Of a stretch of DNA of 64,000 nucleotides, positions 20,758-31,715 are shown piece after piece; the stretch's first letter is position 1, and each line of letters begins with the position of its first letter. The stretch comes from Metarhizium brunneum (taxonomy: Eukaryota > Ascomycota > Sordariomycetes > Hypocreales > Clavicipitaceae). A program made the position numbers and the translations under genes. The notes beneath the pieces are model-generated. The model was given only the letters and a program-made list of their open reading frames with translations, was not told where the DNA came from and did not search any database. Location: positions 2,728,001 through 2,792,000 of the forward strand of contig NC_089422.1 in assembly GCF_013426205.1 (NCBI RefSeq), read 5' to 3'.

Positions 20758-22419
20758 CTAAAGACTCTCGGGGGTTGGGTTCTCGTGTTTTGCTGTGCTT
20801 CCCTTTCCGCGCCAGGTGCTCACAGCAGGTATATTTGCCTCATACCGGACCTCTTCAGTTCCATAAGCTCTTGGGGTCAGCTTAATCAGTGTATGCAGCG
20901 GCACATTCATCCACGGGCTCTTAGCCTGGTCCTTCTTCATGAAATACGCGTAAATGCATCGGAGGACAGCTTGGTGAGTGACGATGAGAATATCCTCACT
21001 TCTTTCCAGCTCCATGATTATTGGCTCTAGGCGAATGACAACATCACGGTAGGATTCCCCACCACGGTATCTGTAATTATACTTGTCTTCGTCGCGCGCA
21101 GCAAAATCTTCAGGGAACCGGTCCTTTATTTCTTGGTAGGTCAGCCCATCACAAACACCCGAGTCCAATTCATCCAGAGCTTTCCACTGCAGCTGGTTGT
21201 AGTGAAGTGGAAGAAAGCGCGCGGTAGCAATAGTTCGTTTTAGCGTCGATGTCCAAACCGTTAAAGGTCGATCGTCCTTGGAATATTTGTGAGACTGTAG
21301 CACAACACAATGGCTCAGAGTGATCATTCATTAAACGCTTACCCCGACAGATTCCCGCACCAACTCAGGAAGTTTCCTGGCATATTGCTCGCCCCGCGGT
21401 GACAATAAGGTATCCCCGCCAATCCTTCCGTCCAGGTTATACATGGATTCGCCGTGCTAAAAAAAGGGAAAACAAACAAGAAAGTGTCAGTTGGACTCGG
21501 AAGAGGAAATCATGGGGCGGTTTGTTGTTTGGTCAACAGGGCCCACCTACCCGGGACAGCCAGACTGAACGAGGACGAATATGTAGATTCATGAGGTAGT
21601 AGACAATTCTACTCTGAAGATAGTCTTGAATGCGATTGATGATGACTTGCTTTCCGATATTCATGATTTTGAGGTACGTGTACTCGTCTTCATCACCGTC
21701 CTGGTCAATGGTCTTATAACTCTTCTCATAATTGCTTATGCGATTGAGAAAGTCCTGTGCGGCAGCTTCGGGGTCTTGGCCGCGATAGTCCGGACTGGTG
21801 GTTTTCACATCGCGAATGTTAGCCATGATGATTTCCTGGTCGTCACATTTACTTTCAACGAATAGAACTTCGATGCCGTGCTGGGCGCAGACATCGCTGA
21901 CCCATTTTCGACGCTCCTTGGTAGAATTGGTAGCATCTAGTATCGCAACAACGCCGCCGGTGCGGAACCAAGCCAGCATGTCAGCTACGGCAGCTTCCGC
22001 GGCTGCACGGCGCTTCCGCTCACCCTCGGCGTTGTTGGTGTCAAAGAAGTCAGCGGTGGGTTGTGGCGCATCGTTGCGCCGATAATTGCCGACATTGAAC
22101 GTCTGTGCCGGTATGGACAGCCATTGCAAGTACCGTTGAGCTAGGGGACCGAGTTAGCTGGCAGAATTGCATTGGAACCATCATTACCATCTTTATTCTG
22201 GACACGCAAAGGACAGAGACAGAGGATGATATCGGGGCCGAATTTGAGATACATGGCACCCGGCCCGGCCATGAGGAAAGGCCATGTCTGCATGCAACTT
22301 TAAAGCTTACCAATTTGTGCAATATAGCTTTTGCCCCGAGCTGGGAGTCCAACCATGACCACACATATTTTTGTGTCTTCAACCTGGACCCCAACACCAT
22401 TGTCAGTTCTGGACGGCAT
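20758..22419 (-). CDS. Bifunctional 6-phosphofructo-2-kinase / fructose-2,6-bisphosphatase
   Basis: Four exons on the minus strand: 22419-22311, 22140-21551, 21456-21343 and 21294-20758, giving 449 aa, close to yeast Fbp26. The kinase half has the Walker A GLPARGKS (residues 24-31), YIAQ...QRYLQWL, the NVGNYRR motif and LDATNSTKERRKW. The phosphatase half starts at the exon joint LSR|HGES, so the catalytic His (residue 234) is intact; yeast Pfk26 lacks this His. Later motifs are TLKRTIATARFLPL, the catalytic Glu region LDELDSGVCDGLTYQEIK, and VTHQAVLRCIYAYF with the second His. It makes and breaks fructose-2,6-bisphosphate, the main allosteric switch between glycolysis and gluconeogenesis, in the cytosol. 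Both active sites look complete, so it should be bifunctional. Confidence 0.94.
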
Positions 22420-25400
22420 GGTAACAGCGATTTAACATCAAATGTGGCGCCAGCGCACGACGGAGGTCAACGAAACGAATATCCAGGCATCCGGTAGTGG
22501 TGAAAACCGTCCAGCGCAAACAAGCCCAGTTACGATGATGACAAGGGCGCCTCACTGGGTGGGTTTGGCCTCGTCCTTGGTCTCGGCAAAGCTGGAATTC
22601 CACAAGAGAAGGGAGTAAGGGAGTATGAAAAAAAAAGGTGAAGGGGAAAGGCGAAAGGCGAAAGGAGATGGAGGAGTGAGCGAGTTGAATTGTGTCAAGT
22701 TGGGTTGATCTTGGGGCGTGAAAGTCAATGTCGGGACAGTCCCCGTTTTGTAACGACACGAGAGTGACGAAGTAAGTACGGAGCACCAGGTTGGTCGGTG
22801 ATCGCGTGAGGCACTGAAATTTTCGAGGCTGCGGGGAGGGGCATTCGGGGCAATTCAGAGGCCAAGAGCGAGCCAGTCGAGTAGCTGGGTACCTGCCTAG
22901 GTGTGCCTAGGTACCTACGTGGTAGGTATAGAGAGCTGGGATCGAACTACTCGCCAGGCAAGAGCATCAGGCGGGCACGACATGCCGGGCACGGCAGCGC
23001 CCTGAAGCGCGGGGAAGGAGCGCCGAAGCGGTCGTGCGGCCAGGTAGGCGGTGGTACAGCTGCCTAGGCAAAACTGCCCACTTGACCACTTGACCACTTG
23101 AGCGTGGCCAGTGGCCACAAAGTGCCCCCAGTGGCTGCCACTAGGAGCCGAGGGCCAAGGCGCAATCCACTTGAGCGGTGCGGCGCTGGCGGGGACGTGG
23201 AGATGTGGCATCTCTGGTCAAGTACGGAGTAGTGGCCAAGGCGTCTGTCTGTCTGCCTGCCCCCCTCTGCGCCGTCGTCGAGGTTTGCCATCATGCTACT
23301 CCGTAGATGTACCCCAGATAGCGAGCCTTTCAATGTCGAGGCCGAATGTCCAAACCAGACACTTGTAGCAGCCACTGAGCACCGGAATGGCCGTTGCAGC
23401 CGAGACAGACAGCCAAGGCAAGTCTGGCCAGGCCTGGCTTGATGAGAGACGAGGCTGAGAATAACGAGTCAAGCGAGAATGCCCCAAATGAGACTCGAGA
23501 ACCTGCACACCTCTGTCCCCGAGGGAATCATGCATTCCTATCCCAAGTATTCTCTTTCTTCCAAAAAAAAAAAAAAAAGGGCAATGCAAAATGCCATCTG
23601 CGGCCCGTCGCGCTCAACGGCCCATCCAGCAATGTGAACACCCCGACTATACGCAATTTTGTTCGAGTTGAGACCTCTTGAGGTCCGGGAGGAAATAAGG
23701 GCCGGCACCCCACAGCCGATTTGCGTTCTTCCGCCTCGCTTTCCCTGTTTCTAGTGACGGACAGCACATTGGCCCTCGTACAAGAGCCGTTCCCTCTCGT
23801 CCTCGCCCAGTAGATATTGTCGACTGAGCCGAGGGATACCATGGTGGTGTTTCTGGCCGCTTGGTGGGGTGGTTTGGTGGCTGGTAAAGCATGGCACTCC
23901 AAACCTATGTCAGGCACCGCGAGTCGACCGACATACCGCAACACCTCAGCTTTGCCTTCTCCACTCATGCTTGCCGTCAGCCCGAGTCGTCCCGGTACCC
24001 CATCATGACCCAAGCTGGGGAGCAAAATAGGGTATCTAAACAAGGACTTCTGCGGAATTCCAGGCGCATAGGATGTCGGTGAGGCCATGCTAATCCCTGG
24101 CTTGGAGTACACCTTCTTATACCTGCTGTTGAATGCAAAGAACCGGGTCAGACGTGACGTTGGTCTGGCCACGGAGCCGGGCCCTGTCGTCCGTTCGATC
24201 AAGCCGCCTCCCTCCGGTTGGCTAGGGGGAAAGGCTTCCCATTCGACTGATCCTTGCTGCAGGAACCAGGCGAGGCCAACACCATCAATGTACAAGAACC
24301 AACCAGGGGATCTGGCTCCGGGACTGTCCGAACAGGTGTGATATGTACATATGTATGTACTCCGCCTTTGGCTTTGCTCCAGGTTCATCCCATTACCACT
24401 CAGCTCGGGAGAAACTCCCAGTCACCATGGTTTCAAACGCGCTTCGATTCAGGTCTTATGGCACATGTTCGGAATCGATGCTTGGATTGTTGGCTGATAG
24501 ACGGTACCGTTTCGTTTTGCCAATACGAGCCGCTCAATTCTAGAGTAAAGAATGAAGGCGGCAAGCAAGTTGGGTGCGAGTGGTACCTTGACCACCAACA
24601 GGCTAAGCAAAACCGCTGTTAAGCTGCTGAAACCGGCGGACAGCGTAGCCTGAATGCTTTGCTCACCGCCGATGGAGGCTATGCAGCAGCTATGCAGCTA
24701 GGGACTGGAGCGGCAGTACTCCGTGCCTCACTCGAGAATGCCTTCATACAAGTGGTGGTCCATGACACCTGTAGGAACCCGCAGTGCATCGACATCGAGG
24801 GCATGCGATGAAACGGCGCTTGCCGTGGCAGGAAATTGATGACATGGAAAGAAAATTGACCCAATATACAAGACGGTCACACACTTACCTTGCTAAAGTT
24901 CCACGTGTTGGCGCGAGCCCGACCAGAGGGTGAAGCCTTTGGCGACGGCGGTCCTGCCGCAACACCCCTCATGGTTGCGATTGAGACGTCGGTGACTCGA
25001 GGAGCTTGGTGAGGTCGGGCTGTCGACTGACTGCTTGCCGAGCTGAGTCTGGGTTATTGTTGATGGTTTGCTGCTCTGGCGAAGGATGGTTACGATTGAG
25101 ACCCCAGTGCGCGCAGACGCAAGTAATGAAGCTTGAGTGTGCGTGTGCACAATCCGTGTTGATAATATTGTCTTGGCTGGGTTTTCCCTCGACCTGGTCT
25201 CCTCAGCCGTTGATTGAATGCGCCATCGGCCATCGGCCAGCCAAGCCTTTGGCGAGGGTGGGGCTTTACTATCTTTGGTTGATCGCCAGCCGATAAGCAG
25301 CGGGCCGAAGCAGGGTAACCTGCGAATCTCCCTGCGCCACCGGATCTCACGGTTGTGTTCACAGTTGCCGCCGTCTGTGCCAAGTAAAACTGGCGATGCA

Positions 25401-25669
25401 GCTGCGCGACGAGTTTCGACAGAACAAACCGTGCCATAAATTTTTGAGCCAGCACCCAGCATTTGCCAATTTTCTATACCTAACGGTCTTCTTGTCATTT
25501 GCACTTGATATGGGTACAAAATGGTTATACGTTCTGACTGAAAAGGAACGCAGTTGGTGACATGTAGGGTCAATATCTCCCGCAGGCCTGGGACCAGACT
25601 CGAATTAGACATCTTCACGACCCCGTCAACCCAAACAGCACCCATACAAGCTCAACCCCCACGTCCATA
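22420..25669. other. 3.2-kb intergenic region
   Basis: Between the PFK-2 start and the aspartic protease stop. ORFs up to ~290 codons exist on the minus strand (for example 23528-24388) but have no recognisable domain, skewed composition and no convincing start or splice pattern. CCTAGG-type palindromes lie at about 22,896-22,915, and TACTCCGTA copies at 23223-23231 and 23297-23305. A 16-A tract lies at about 23,563-23,578. Confidence 0.5.
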
Positions 25670-27188
25670 TCAAGCCCTGCGGTAGAAGCGCATTTGTGCT
25701 CCTCCAATGTCGAATACGGCCACGACATTTTGCAGAAACACGTCCCCCAAGATGTACGGCCCCGACCCGCCACTGGTGATAGCAACGGCACAGTAGCCGG
25801 TCATAGGATCGACCAGGTCGCGGTAGATCATGTCCGCAGGGTTCAGCCAAAACTCAATCCCTGATATTACAACGGCAAACCTTGGAGGCACTGCATCACA
25901 CGGAGCAAAGTAAGAGCCCCATTGATACAAGTACACTGCACGAGGCAGGAAAGCATTGGCGACAGCCTCGGCCAAGGCTATTCGAAATTCGTCAGCATAT
26001 TTAGCCATATCTTTGCAATTGAGGACATTTCTGGTGAAGTGTGGTAGACTTACGAGGCGGAAGATAGTTCATTGTCGTCCCCGTATCCACAATGTATGGG
26101 AATTTACTCTTATCCATCCTTTGGCCCCAGATTATACCATCAGGTATAATAGTGTAGAAAGAGTATCTCCAGGATGTTTCCGCTGATCCAACGAGATTTG
26201 CCTAATATTAACCTTTGTTAGCACCTCTGGATGAGGTTGTCTTAACCACCAATCTTGGTATGTACACCCCCAGGCGGGCACCACTTACAATGATTAGGTC
26301 AGTCTCGGCGTAGACATCACTCGCTCTCTGGACTCGCGGCAAGCCACCCCAGGCAATAATTCCATCCGAAGAGTTCTTAGCCAGGGCAACACTGAAAACC
26401 GGATCTATGCTTCCTTGCATGATAGCATTTGTCAGGAAAGGTACATATTGGATGGCATTCCAGGCAGCTTCTTGTCCAATCTCCCCATAGAAAGCACTTG
26501 TAATGGATGGGTATGCAAGACCCAAGATGCCGACCGTAAGGTTATTACCGTGCCAATAGGTATAGTTAGCGAGCCCAGCTTGTTGTCTCGGGACAGAAAC
26601 ACCTCCACAAGAGATATCAGCGTAACCCATAGGGCCGAAGACTTTCTCGCCAGAGCCATATTTCAAATAGAAGTGAAGACCATCAATGGGACCGTTTTGA
26701 AATTTCTTTACATGGGGGTTCCCAAAAGCACATGCGGCCTGATTATGTTTCGTACCATGAGAGTCATGGCATTCGAAACCGGTTTGAACTGCCCATGTGT
26801 CCGCGCTTCCTGTGTCGAGAAGCAACCACACTGGAGCACCGTCCCATCCGCATTGAATGGCGTATTGGGTCGATAAGTTTCCGGTGGTGCTGATGTTTTG
26901 ATATGTATGCTGGCCGTGTGAAGGGGGTGTTTGCAAAATTTGCACGAGGCTTGAAACCGCATTTTGATTGCTTGATGAGCCCTTGATGCTGGTAATCCTG
27001 GAATAAAGCAGAGCCGGCTTGTCGATTGTAGGAGCAGCAGATCTCGCCTTGGCTAGCTGGAAGGTAAACCCATTCAATGGTTTAGACAAGTCCCATTCGG
27101 AGGTACTTGGTGGCTGTACTGGGACATTTGGTGCTGTCACAGCAAGTCTGGCCCCGGCAATATAAAGAAAGAATCTGACCAGCACCAT
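25670..27188 (-). CDS. Secreted pepsin-like aspartic protease (family A1)
   Basis: Three exons on the minus strand: 27188-26289, 26201-26054 and 26010-25670, giving 462 aa. A hydrophobic N-terminus (MVLVRFFLYIAGARLAV) fits a signal peptide; a pro-region follows to about residue 100. The first catalytic motif is LLLDTGSADTWAV (Asp125). The flap-like segment YGSGEKVFGPMGYADI follows, and the second motif is VDTGTTMNYLPP (Asp339). Conserved LTVGILGLAYP and a late YILGDVFLQNVVAVFDI strand complete the fold. There are several Asn-X-Ser/Thr sites and no obvious GPI signal or transmembrane tail, so the mature enzyme is probably free and extracellular or vacuolar. Such proteases digest host or environmental protein at acidic pH. 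Introns are 87 and 43 nt, with GTAAGT donors; the second is unusually short. Confidence 0.92.
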
Positions 27189-29023
27189 GATGGCGGCTGG
27201 CTATATCGATGGGAAGCAGGGGATGTGTCTGGGATAGTCAAAGAACAAGGTACTTCTTTATTTAGTGGACAAGATAGTGGCCAAAGAAGCACCCGATATC
27301 TGGATGGAGACAAAGAAGACTTAAGTACAAATGAACACAGAATCGGAGTGATGAAGGATGGGGAATGACAATTGACAACTGAGCTTCATTGACAGCTGCA
27401 ACATTGAATGCTCTGCCGCATGATAGTGGTCAGATATGAGCAAGTCGTAAAACCTCCAGCAGGCGGGACACAGTAGTCTGAAGAGCCAAGGCTGCTGGTT
27501 TGCGCCTTCCGTTTCTAACGCCGTCTGCGAGCTCGAAACAACCTTCGAAGTTTGCTGAACGAGAGGAGAGAATCCTAGACAATTCTTCTACCGAAGCATG
27601 GCCCCAATTTTTTGGGCTCCAAAATTGTAGGAAAGCTCTCGTTTGATGCGGTATTGCTTCCCTTTCTGACACGGCGTGGTTCATGTCGTTACGCAAGTCT
27701 TCATGGCTGATACATATCTAGCCATCTGTACGCACAAGACCTCAAACAATCTCGGGAGGCAAGCGAAGGATAGTTCCTTGGAACTATAGTCTCCAGAGTT
27801 ACTCTACTCAAATTCCCGATGCCGCTCCATACGAAGTGACGGGAAAAGAATGATGATTATTGTTTGGAGGCTATTTTCGCCCAGGAAACAAAGTTGGTCG
27901 CCTGCGTCATTGGTAACTACCTAGGCGCAGAACCAGGACATGGCGATGAAATACAAGTACGTACCATGTATACTATACTCTTATCAGACATCTGAAGCTT
28001 CGATTACTTGTATATAGCCTTGCACTTGGTAGACACAAGACCGAGCGGAAACCAATTGCGAGCTACAATTTAGTTGCATGGGGCTACAAACTGGCATGAC
28101 ATCCAACGTCCCATGTATCCAGGTTGATACCACTAGACAAGCCAAGGTGCCACGTAACACGGCAGTTTGGCCTGCATATCCGTGCTGCATCATGAACACC
28201 GACTTGTGGTTTTACAAGATGTCGGTAAACAAAACGACAATCTCGGCTCTGTGCCATCATTCAACAACAGGAGGGCCTACAAGCTCGTATACGGAAATTT
28301 GTGCCATGGGCACTGTTTGCCCTTCATCCTTGACAAAGGCCCGGTCTGATGGGCGATGGGCGCATGTGGTCGGGTTCAACGGCATAGATGCAATGTCTAA
28401 ACATGTCATAACGGTGTGCCGATTCCCAGCACCTCTGCGTAACCACAGACTGCAAATCCAACCTCAGGGGAAGCTGTCTACCTAGTACCTATTCTGTACT
28501 TATTAGGTAGGTAGTCAGTTATGCGCTACCACACCTGTCAGTCACTCTTATCTGTGCCTTTGGGCATGAGCCACATGGCTGACAGGGACCGAAATGCCAC
28601 AGCTTGGCTCCAGAGGTCATCGAAAACCAAACCCAGCAACCAAATTCCTTGGGCGTGCGCATTCTTCCCCACACTCCAATGATAAACGGTAGCGCGGGGA
28701 AACGCTGCTACCCCAAAATGCCGACTGAAGAAATCGCCTGGAGCTCTCGCCCACTGAGCTTCCAGGACGGAACTCCGGAGCCTCGGCCCGCCGCTATGAC
28801 GAAGAATCACAAGGACTTGATCTGATCCTAGCTGTAATAATCATTGACTAGTCCGCAACTTGACCCCTTTCTCTCTCTCTCCGTGAATGTCATGATAACG
28901 GGCAGTGTTCCCATCAGCCGTACACCGCTCAACGCTCTGCTTCATAACAATACCATCATCATATATGGACAGCAACCCAAAAGAATAACCTGATTCACGA
29001 CAAGAAAAGTGGATGAGCAGAAA
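27189..29023. other. 1.8-kb divergent intergenic region
   Basis: Lies between the starts of the aspartic protease (minus) and the PaxU-like gene (plus), so it probably holds both promoters. An 88-codon minus-strand ORF (27430-27696) is present but unsupported. CCTAGT/TAGGTAGG repeats occur near 28,480-28,515. No RNA gene is seen. Confidence 0.45.
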
Positions 29024-29033
29024 ATGTCACTAA
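29013..29033 (+). promoter_or_regulatory. Six-codon uORF overlapping the PaxU-like start codon
   Basis: ATG AGC AGA AAA TGT CAC TAA begins 11 nt before, and in a different frame from, the main ATG at 29024 and ends past it. If used, it would lower initiation at the main start. Confidence 0.45.
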
Positions 29034-29938
29034 ATCCAAAGCCTGGCGCCTCTTCTAAAGCCGCCGACCAAGAAGCCCTGTCATGGATGCAGAACCTCAG
29101 CCCAGCCGTTTCGTACTACGACCCTCATCATGAATCACCAACTTCGGGAAAGGAGCCTCAACTCATTCTCATCCTATCATGGATGGGCGCACGACAAGTC
29201 CATATATCGAAATATGCACTACAATATAGGAGAATCTACCCATCATCACGAATCCTCATCGCGCAATGTCCCCTCACTCATGTCGTGTTCCCTTGGCGCA
29301 CACGACGCGACCTCTCTCCCGCCCTGCCCTACCTTCGCAACATGTCGGAGCGCCAACAAAAAGCAGACGAAGCCGGTGATACGTCACCAAAGATGCTTAT
29401 CCAAATGTTCTCAAACGGCGGCATCCACACAGCCAGTTGTCTCCGCAGCATGCTCCGCGGCGGACAACCACACGGCACACCAGTTTTACCACGATATGTG
29501 CTAGTGTTCGACTCTTGTCCGGGGTATTTTCGGTGGATGAGCTCCTACAACGCCCTGATGCAAATGCTTCCGTGGTGGACTGGTCCCGTCGTGCACTCCA
29601 TCATCGCCATGGTCTGCTTGTACCACTTCCTCCGCCGACTTCCGGCTATTCAAAATCGAAATGCCCGAGCGCTCAGATCTCCAGGACTATTAGCAAGAGA
29701 AGAGAGGCGGACATATCTATATGGAACAGAAGACGACTTGATCCTGTGGCAGGATGTGGAAGATAATGCCCGAAAGGCCAAGGAGGCTGGCTTTACTATC
29801 AGACTGGAAAAGTTTGTGGGTGCCAAACACGTGGACATCATGAGGGCAGAGCCAGAGCGCTACTGGAAAGCCATACAAAATTCATGGTCGGACGGGCCAC
29901 CAACGGGATATCAACAACCACCATCGAGCGGCTCGTAA
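29024..29938 (+). CDS. PaxU/TMEM53-like DUF829 alpha/beta hydrolase
   Basis: A single exon of 304 aa. Landmarks of the DUF829/TMEM53 family are visible. The first is LILILSWMGARQVHISKYAL, where SWMGA gives the oxyanion region. Next is the nucleophile elbow QMFSNGGI with Ser130, then the acid loop YGTEDDLI (Asp237/238) and the late His in GAKHVDIMR (His269). One hydrophobic stretch near residues 185-203 may be membrane-associated. The best-known fungal member is PaxU of the Penicillium paxilline cluster, whose own role is unclear. No prenyltransferase, terpene cyclase or P450 gene lies nearby, so this is probably a stand-alone paralogue rather than part of an indole-diterpene cluster. The frame continues upstream with GTG only; the ATG at 29024 is the first ATG in frame. 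Confidence 0.85.
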   Translation: MSLNPKPGASSKAADQEALSWMQNLSPAVSYYDPHHESPTSGKEPQLILILSWMGARQVHISKYALQYRRIYPSSRILIAQCPLTHVVFPWRTRRDLSPALPYLRNMSERQQKADEAGDTSPKMLIQMFSNGGIHTASCLRSMLRGGQPHGTPVLPRYVLVFDSCPGYFRWMSSYNALMQMLPWWTGPVVHSIIAMVCLYHFLRRLPAIQNRNARALRSPGLLAREERRTYLYGTEDDLILWQDVEDNARKAKEAGFTIRLEKFVGAKHVDIMRAEPERYWKAIQNSWSDGPPTGYQQPPSSGS

Positions 29939-30742
29939 TTACAACCTGTCGCAGTACAACTTTGTCGAAGTTCTGGTTGGGGTTGTCGGAGAATAGAGGC
30001 TGTTAAGACGGCATACCGTGGCAGGAGCAGTGTATGCATGTAACTCACGTTCATATGATTTGAAACTAGGCTCCCTACTATTGTCGTTCATGGGAAATGG
30101 CCAAGGTTTCTCATTTGAGTTGGGGCTTTAAATGTCGGCCCATCACTTCTCTCCAGCCCTTTTTGCCACGGATCACGTTATGTCTTATCCGAATACAATA
30201 TGCTCACTTCCTTCACCATACTGTGATTATTAGATTTCCGACACTGCGAGTTTATTCCTCCATATCTACCTATTCCAGTAAAACACAAAAAAGGGACAAT
30301 TATTCCGAGGTGGCCCATTAAAACCGTGTTCTCACTAAGCGCCAACGCCTGTAAACAGTTTTCCACTCGGCTAACCGCCAACTCCGTCGCCATGCCTAGA
30401 CAAGCCATCATGAAATGATTAATAACCAACAATCCTGTGCCGTTGGCCGAATATAAAAAACCGCTCTTGGGAAAAAAAAAGGAGGCTTGGTTTTGCCAAA
30501 AAAAAAAAAAAATCGCATCGATGGGGACTTGATAAACGAAGAGATAAATAATGTACCAATAAAAAAAATAAACAAAAAGAGGAGAAGACAAAGCGGCATA
30601 GATACGTGGACACGTAACTTCGTAAGGGTGCACTCATGATTGCCCATGATGAAATGCTTGACAACCGGATTGCTCCCGGCCCTGCTTTCGCATTTCCTGG
30701 GTCTGAGCCCTGGATGTACGATCATATGATCGGAATTGCACC
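29939..30742. other. Intergenic region with A-rich tracts
   Basis: 804 bp between convergent 3' ends. Long poly-A tracts occur at about 30,472-30,512 and an A-rich stretch at 30,558-30,575. No supported gene. Confidence 0.5.
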
Positions 30743-31715
30743 TCAAACCTTTTGCTTCTTGCGATGACTTTTTACGTCGGTTTCAGCGGCCCGTTTCTCG
30801 GAAGTCATGAAGGTGTCATCGCTGATGTCACCTATGCCTTCGTCCTCTTCGGTGCATCGATCACATTCCTGATCGAATGGGTGTTGCTCGGCATAGATGC
30901 CTGGATCACATTGGCCAAAGCATCCTGCGTTTTTGGCTTGTAAACAGGCCAGTTGCTGGCCTAGATCATCCCACGTCTGTGACTCGCCGCACCTCGTGCA
31001 GGTACCTGCGAAGACCAAAAGACGACACATCACCAGTCGAGTTTAGTATGAGTGATAAGGCGCGAGAGGCCAAGCTGTCAATGATTCTTGGTCGAGAACT
31101 GTTGAGCGTTTTGAGATGCAGTTTGTGGTGATCTGTAGCGTTTCTGAATTCCAAGTCGTGCCGGTCCCTGAGGTTTGGTGACGATTGCCGCGTCGGTCTC
31201 GGAATACAAGGGTGGTGGTGTATTGGCGTGTGAATGGGAAATACGGCTCAGCACGCCTGAGAGGTAGTGCTTTGGTGCTGCTTGGTGGGAAGGTGAGCGA
31301 CCGAAGATACGGAAAGGTCAGAACGAGACAGCCGAGGGCGAAGTTTATCGAAATAGCGCACAAGCTATGTGGTAAACACTCGCGTTAGCAGCCCGTTAAC
31401 TGGTCTGGTGTTGGCCAGGACAAGAAGTACAGGGCGAATGCGTCCGCTGTGCGGTAGGAAGACCCGTTATCTGCATCCACCAAGGACAAAATGACGGCCA
31501 AGTCCCAATTCTGGTCAACAATAAACAGGCAGAGCGCCCCTTGCGAAGAACTACAGACGCGCATGTGCGGAATGCTTGCATATGCGTTGCACAGAAATGG
31601 CGAAAATAGGTCGGGGGAAGTATGGGATGTGGTCATGATGCAACTGGGATTCACAGGACTTACGCTCGCAGCTGACGCAATAGAACCTTTTCGCTGTCCC
31701 GACACTGGGCGCAAT
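30743..31715 (-). CDS. Unresolved multi-exon hypothetical gene, minus strand
   Basis: Several coding-like minus-strand segments are present that I cannot join with certainty. The 3' exon (stop at 30743-30745) reads from a good acceptor (CTTCGCAG near 31013, with a TACTAAAC branch sequence near 31050). It encodes TCTRCGESQTWDDLGQQLAC, then a Cys-rich part (CFGQCDPG, CDRC), an acidic part (TEEDEGIGDISDD) and an NLS-like end (SHRKKQKV). Further 5' a segment encodes ALCLFIVDQNWDLAVILSLV and SSYRTADAFALYFLSW (about 31,400-31,550), flanked by a strong GTAAGT donor near 31,665 and a GCTAACG branch site near 31,385. The four CxxC-like pairs suggest metal binding. I do not recognise the family, and the start and some introns are uncertain. 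Confidence 0.35.

Noticed and set aside
23528..24388. 286-codon minus-strand ORF
   Set aside because: Irregular composition, low-complexity Phe run from a poly-A tract, no family and no splice context.
27430..27696. 88-codon minus-strand ORF with fairly protein-like composition
   Set aside because: No homology recognised, lies in a divergent promoter region, no splice or start support. It could be revisited with transcripts.
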